This document shows positions 50,352-50,541 of a stretch of DNA of 50,541 bases, piece after piece; the first letter of the stretch is position 1, and every line of letters begins with the position of its first letter. Source of the DNA: Nemertoderma westbladi (Eukaryota > Xenacoelomorpha > Nemertodermatida > Nemertodermatidae); NCBI GenBank assembly GCA_032718475.1, contig JAUCBJ010007534.1, positions 1 to 50,541 of the forward strand. The letters run 5' to 3'. The notes under the pieces were generated by a model. The model was not told where the DNA came from and did not search any database. It saw nothing but the letters and a program-made list of their open reading frames with translations. The position numbers and the translations under genes are program-made.

Positions 50352-50541
50352 TGTGAGAGTAATATATGGTGAGGGGTTTTTAGGTGTACCGGTAGGTACC
50401 TGTTGTGTTATTGTGTTAGTATGTCTGTATGTGTACTGCTGCACTAAAGTGTTGAAGTAGTAAAATATAAGTCTGACAGTTGATGTAGTAAGTGAAACAC
50501 GATTGTATTTATTACCTAGTATTGGGCAATATATATTAGAT
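50352..50541 (+). repeat. Copia 3' LTR (cut by window)
   Basis: Identical to 47551-47740; about 5 bases are missing at the window end. Confidence 0.9.

Larger units (their letters stand above)
47551..50541 (+). mobile_element. Copia-type LTR retrotransposon, internally deleted, cut by the window end
   Basis: A 195-bp LTR starts TGTGAGAGTAATATATGG (47551) and ends TTAAACA (47745). A second copy starts at 50352 and is identical for the 190 bp that fit in the window. After the first LTR comes TGGTAGCAGAGCG, a primer-binding site for initiator methionine tRNA, as is usual in Copia elements. Before the second lie purine runs (50252-50281 and about 50327-50341). The interior codes for gag-protease and a short RNase H end only. 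Identity of the LTRs says it moved recently. Confidence 0.9.

Overview
The window is eukaryotic, almost certainly from a metazoan and probably a marine invertebrate. The coding pieces are nearly all animal-type transposable elements (BEL/Pao, Copia, non-LTR retrotransposons, piggyBac, P-like, pogo-like, hAT-like, Mutator-like). There are tRNA-derived SINE-like repeats, a spliceosomal intron and many short palindromes such as AGGCCTA and ACCGGT. No operon, no bacterial gene and no clear single-copy host gene is visible. The exact phylum cannot be fixed from the sequence.

Layout, left half (1-21246). A 5'-truncated LINE with a 10-bp target duplication (814-1488), a broken pogo-like transposase (2105-3345), a tRNA-derived SINE and a transposase scrap (3.9-4.6 kb), AT-rich DNA with three poly-G tracts (4.6-6 kb), a TTAA-flanked terminal-inverted-repeat element (7.57-8.52 kb) and a frameshifted transposase-like gene of an unnamed family (8.97-10.88 kb, minus). 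Then a piggyBac transposase pseudogene (about 12.29-15.17 kb) that is split by a LINE (13111-14727) with an 18-bp target duplication. A third LINE scrap follows (15.66-16.16 kb), then a complete non-autonomous hAT-like element (16549-18127) carrying a 12-bp minisatellite, a 130-bp foldback repeat, and a P-element-like transposase pseudogene (19.9-21.1 kb).

Layout, centre (21247-39250). This is a matryoshka of insertions. A viral-like gene (candidate endogenous viral element) starts at 21247 and is cut after exactly 30 codons. The cut is made by a DNA transposon (21337-38087) with about 0.5-kb terminal inverted repeats and a perfect 8-bp target duplication; the viral-like frame resumes at 38096. 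The transposon carries one minus-strand gene of an unnamed transposase-like family with a recognisable 702-bp intron. That gene is interrupted by a LINE (about 34062-35364) and by a BEL/Pao retrotransposon (22415-33249, GGGAC target duplication, LTRs differing at 1 of 270 positions). The BEL element is itself interrupted by a second, inverted, internally deleted BEL element (26291-29981), flanked by a 204-bp duplication of its target.

Layout, right part (38096-50541). The remainder of the viral-like gene, pogo-like and HECT-like scraps (39.8-41.7 kb), a perfect-looking foldback (42035-42094), and a degenerate stretch resembling the polymerase (L) of a non-segmented negative-strand RNA virus (42.84-44.46 kb). 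Next is an intact 544-codon Mutator-like transposase (45867-47501, minus). The last feature is a Copia-type retrotransposon (47551 to past the window end) whose two LTRs look identical over the 190 bp visible; it has lost integrase and reverse transcriptase.

The order of events can be read from the nesting: viral integration first, then the TIR transposon, then LINE and BEL, then the second BEL. The youngest elements are the two BEL copies and the Copia copy.
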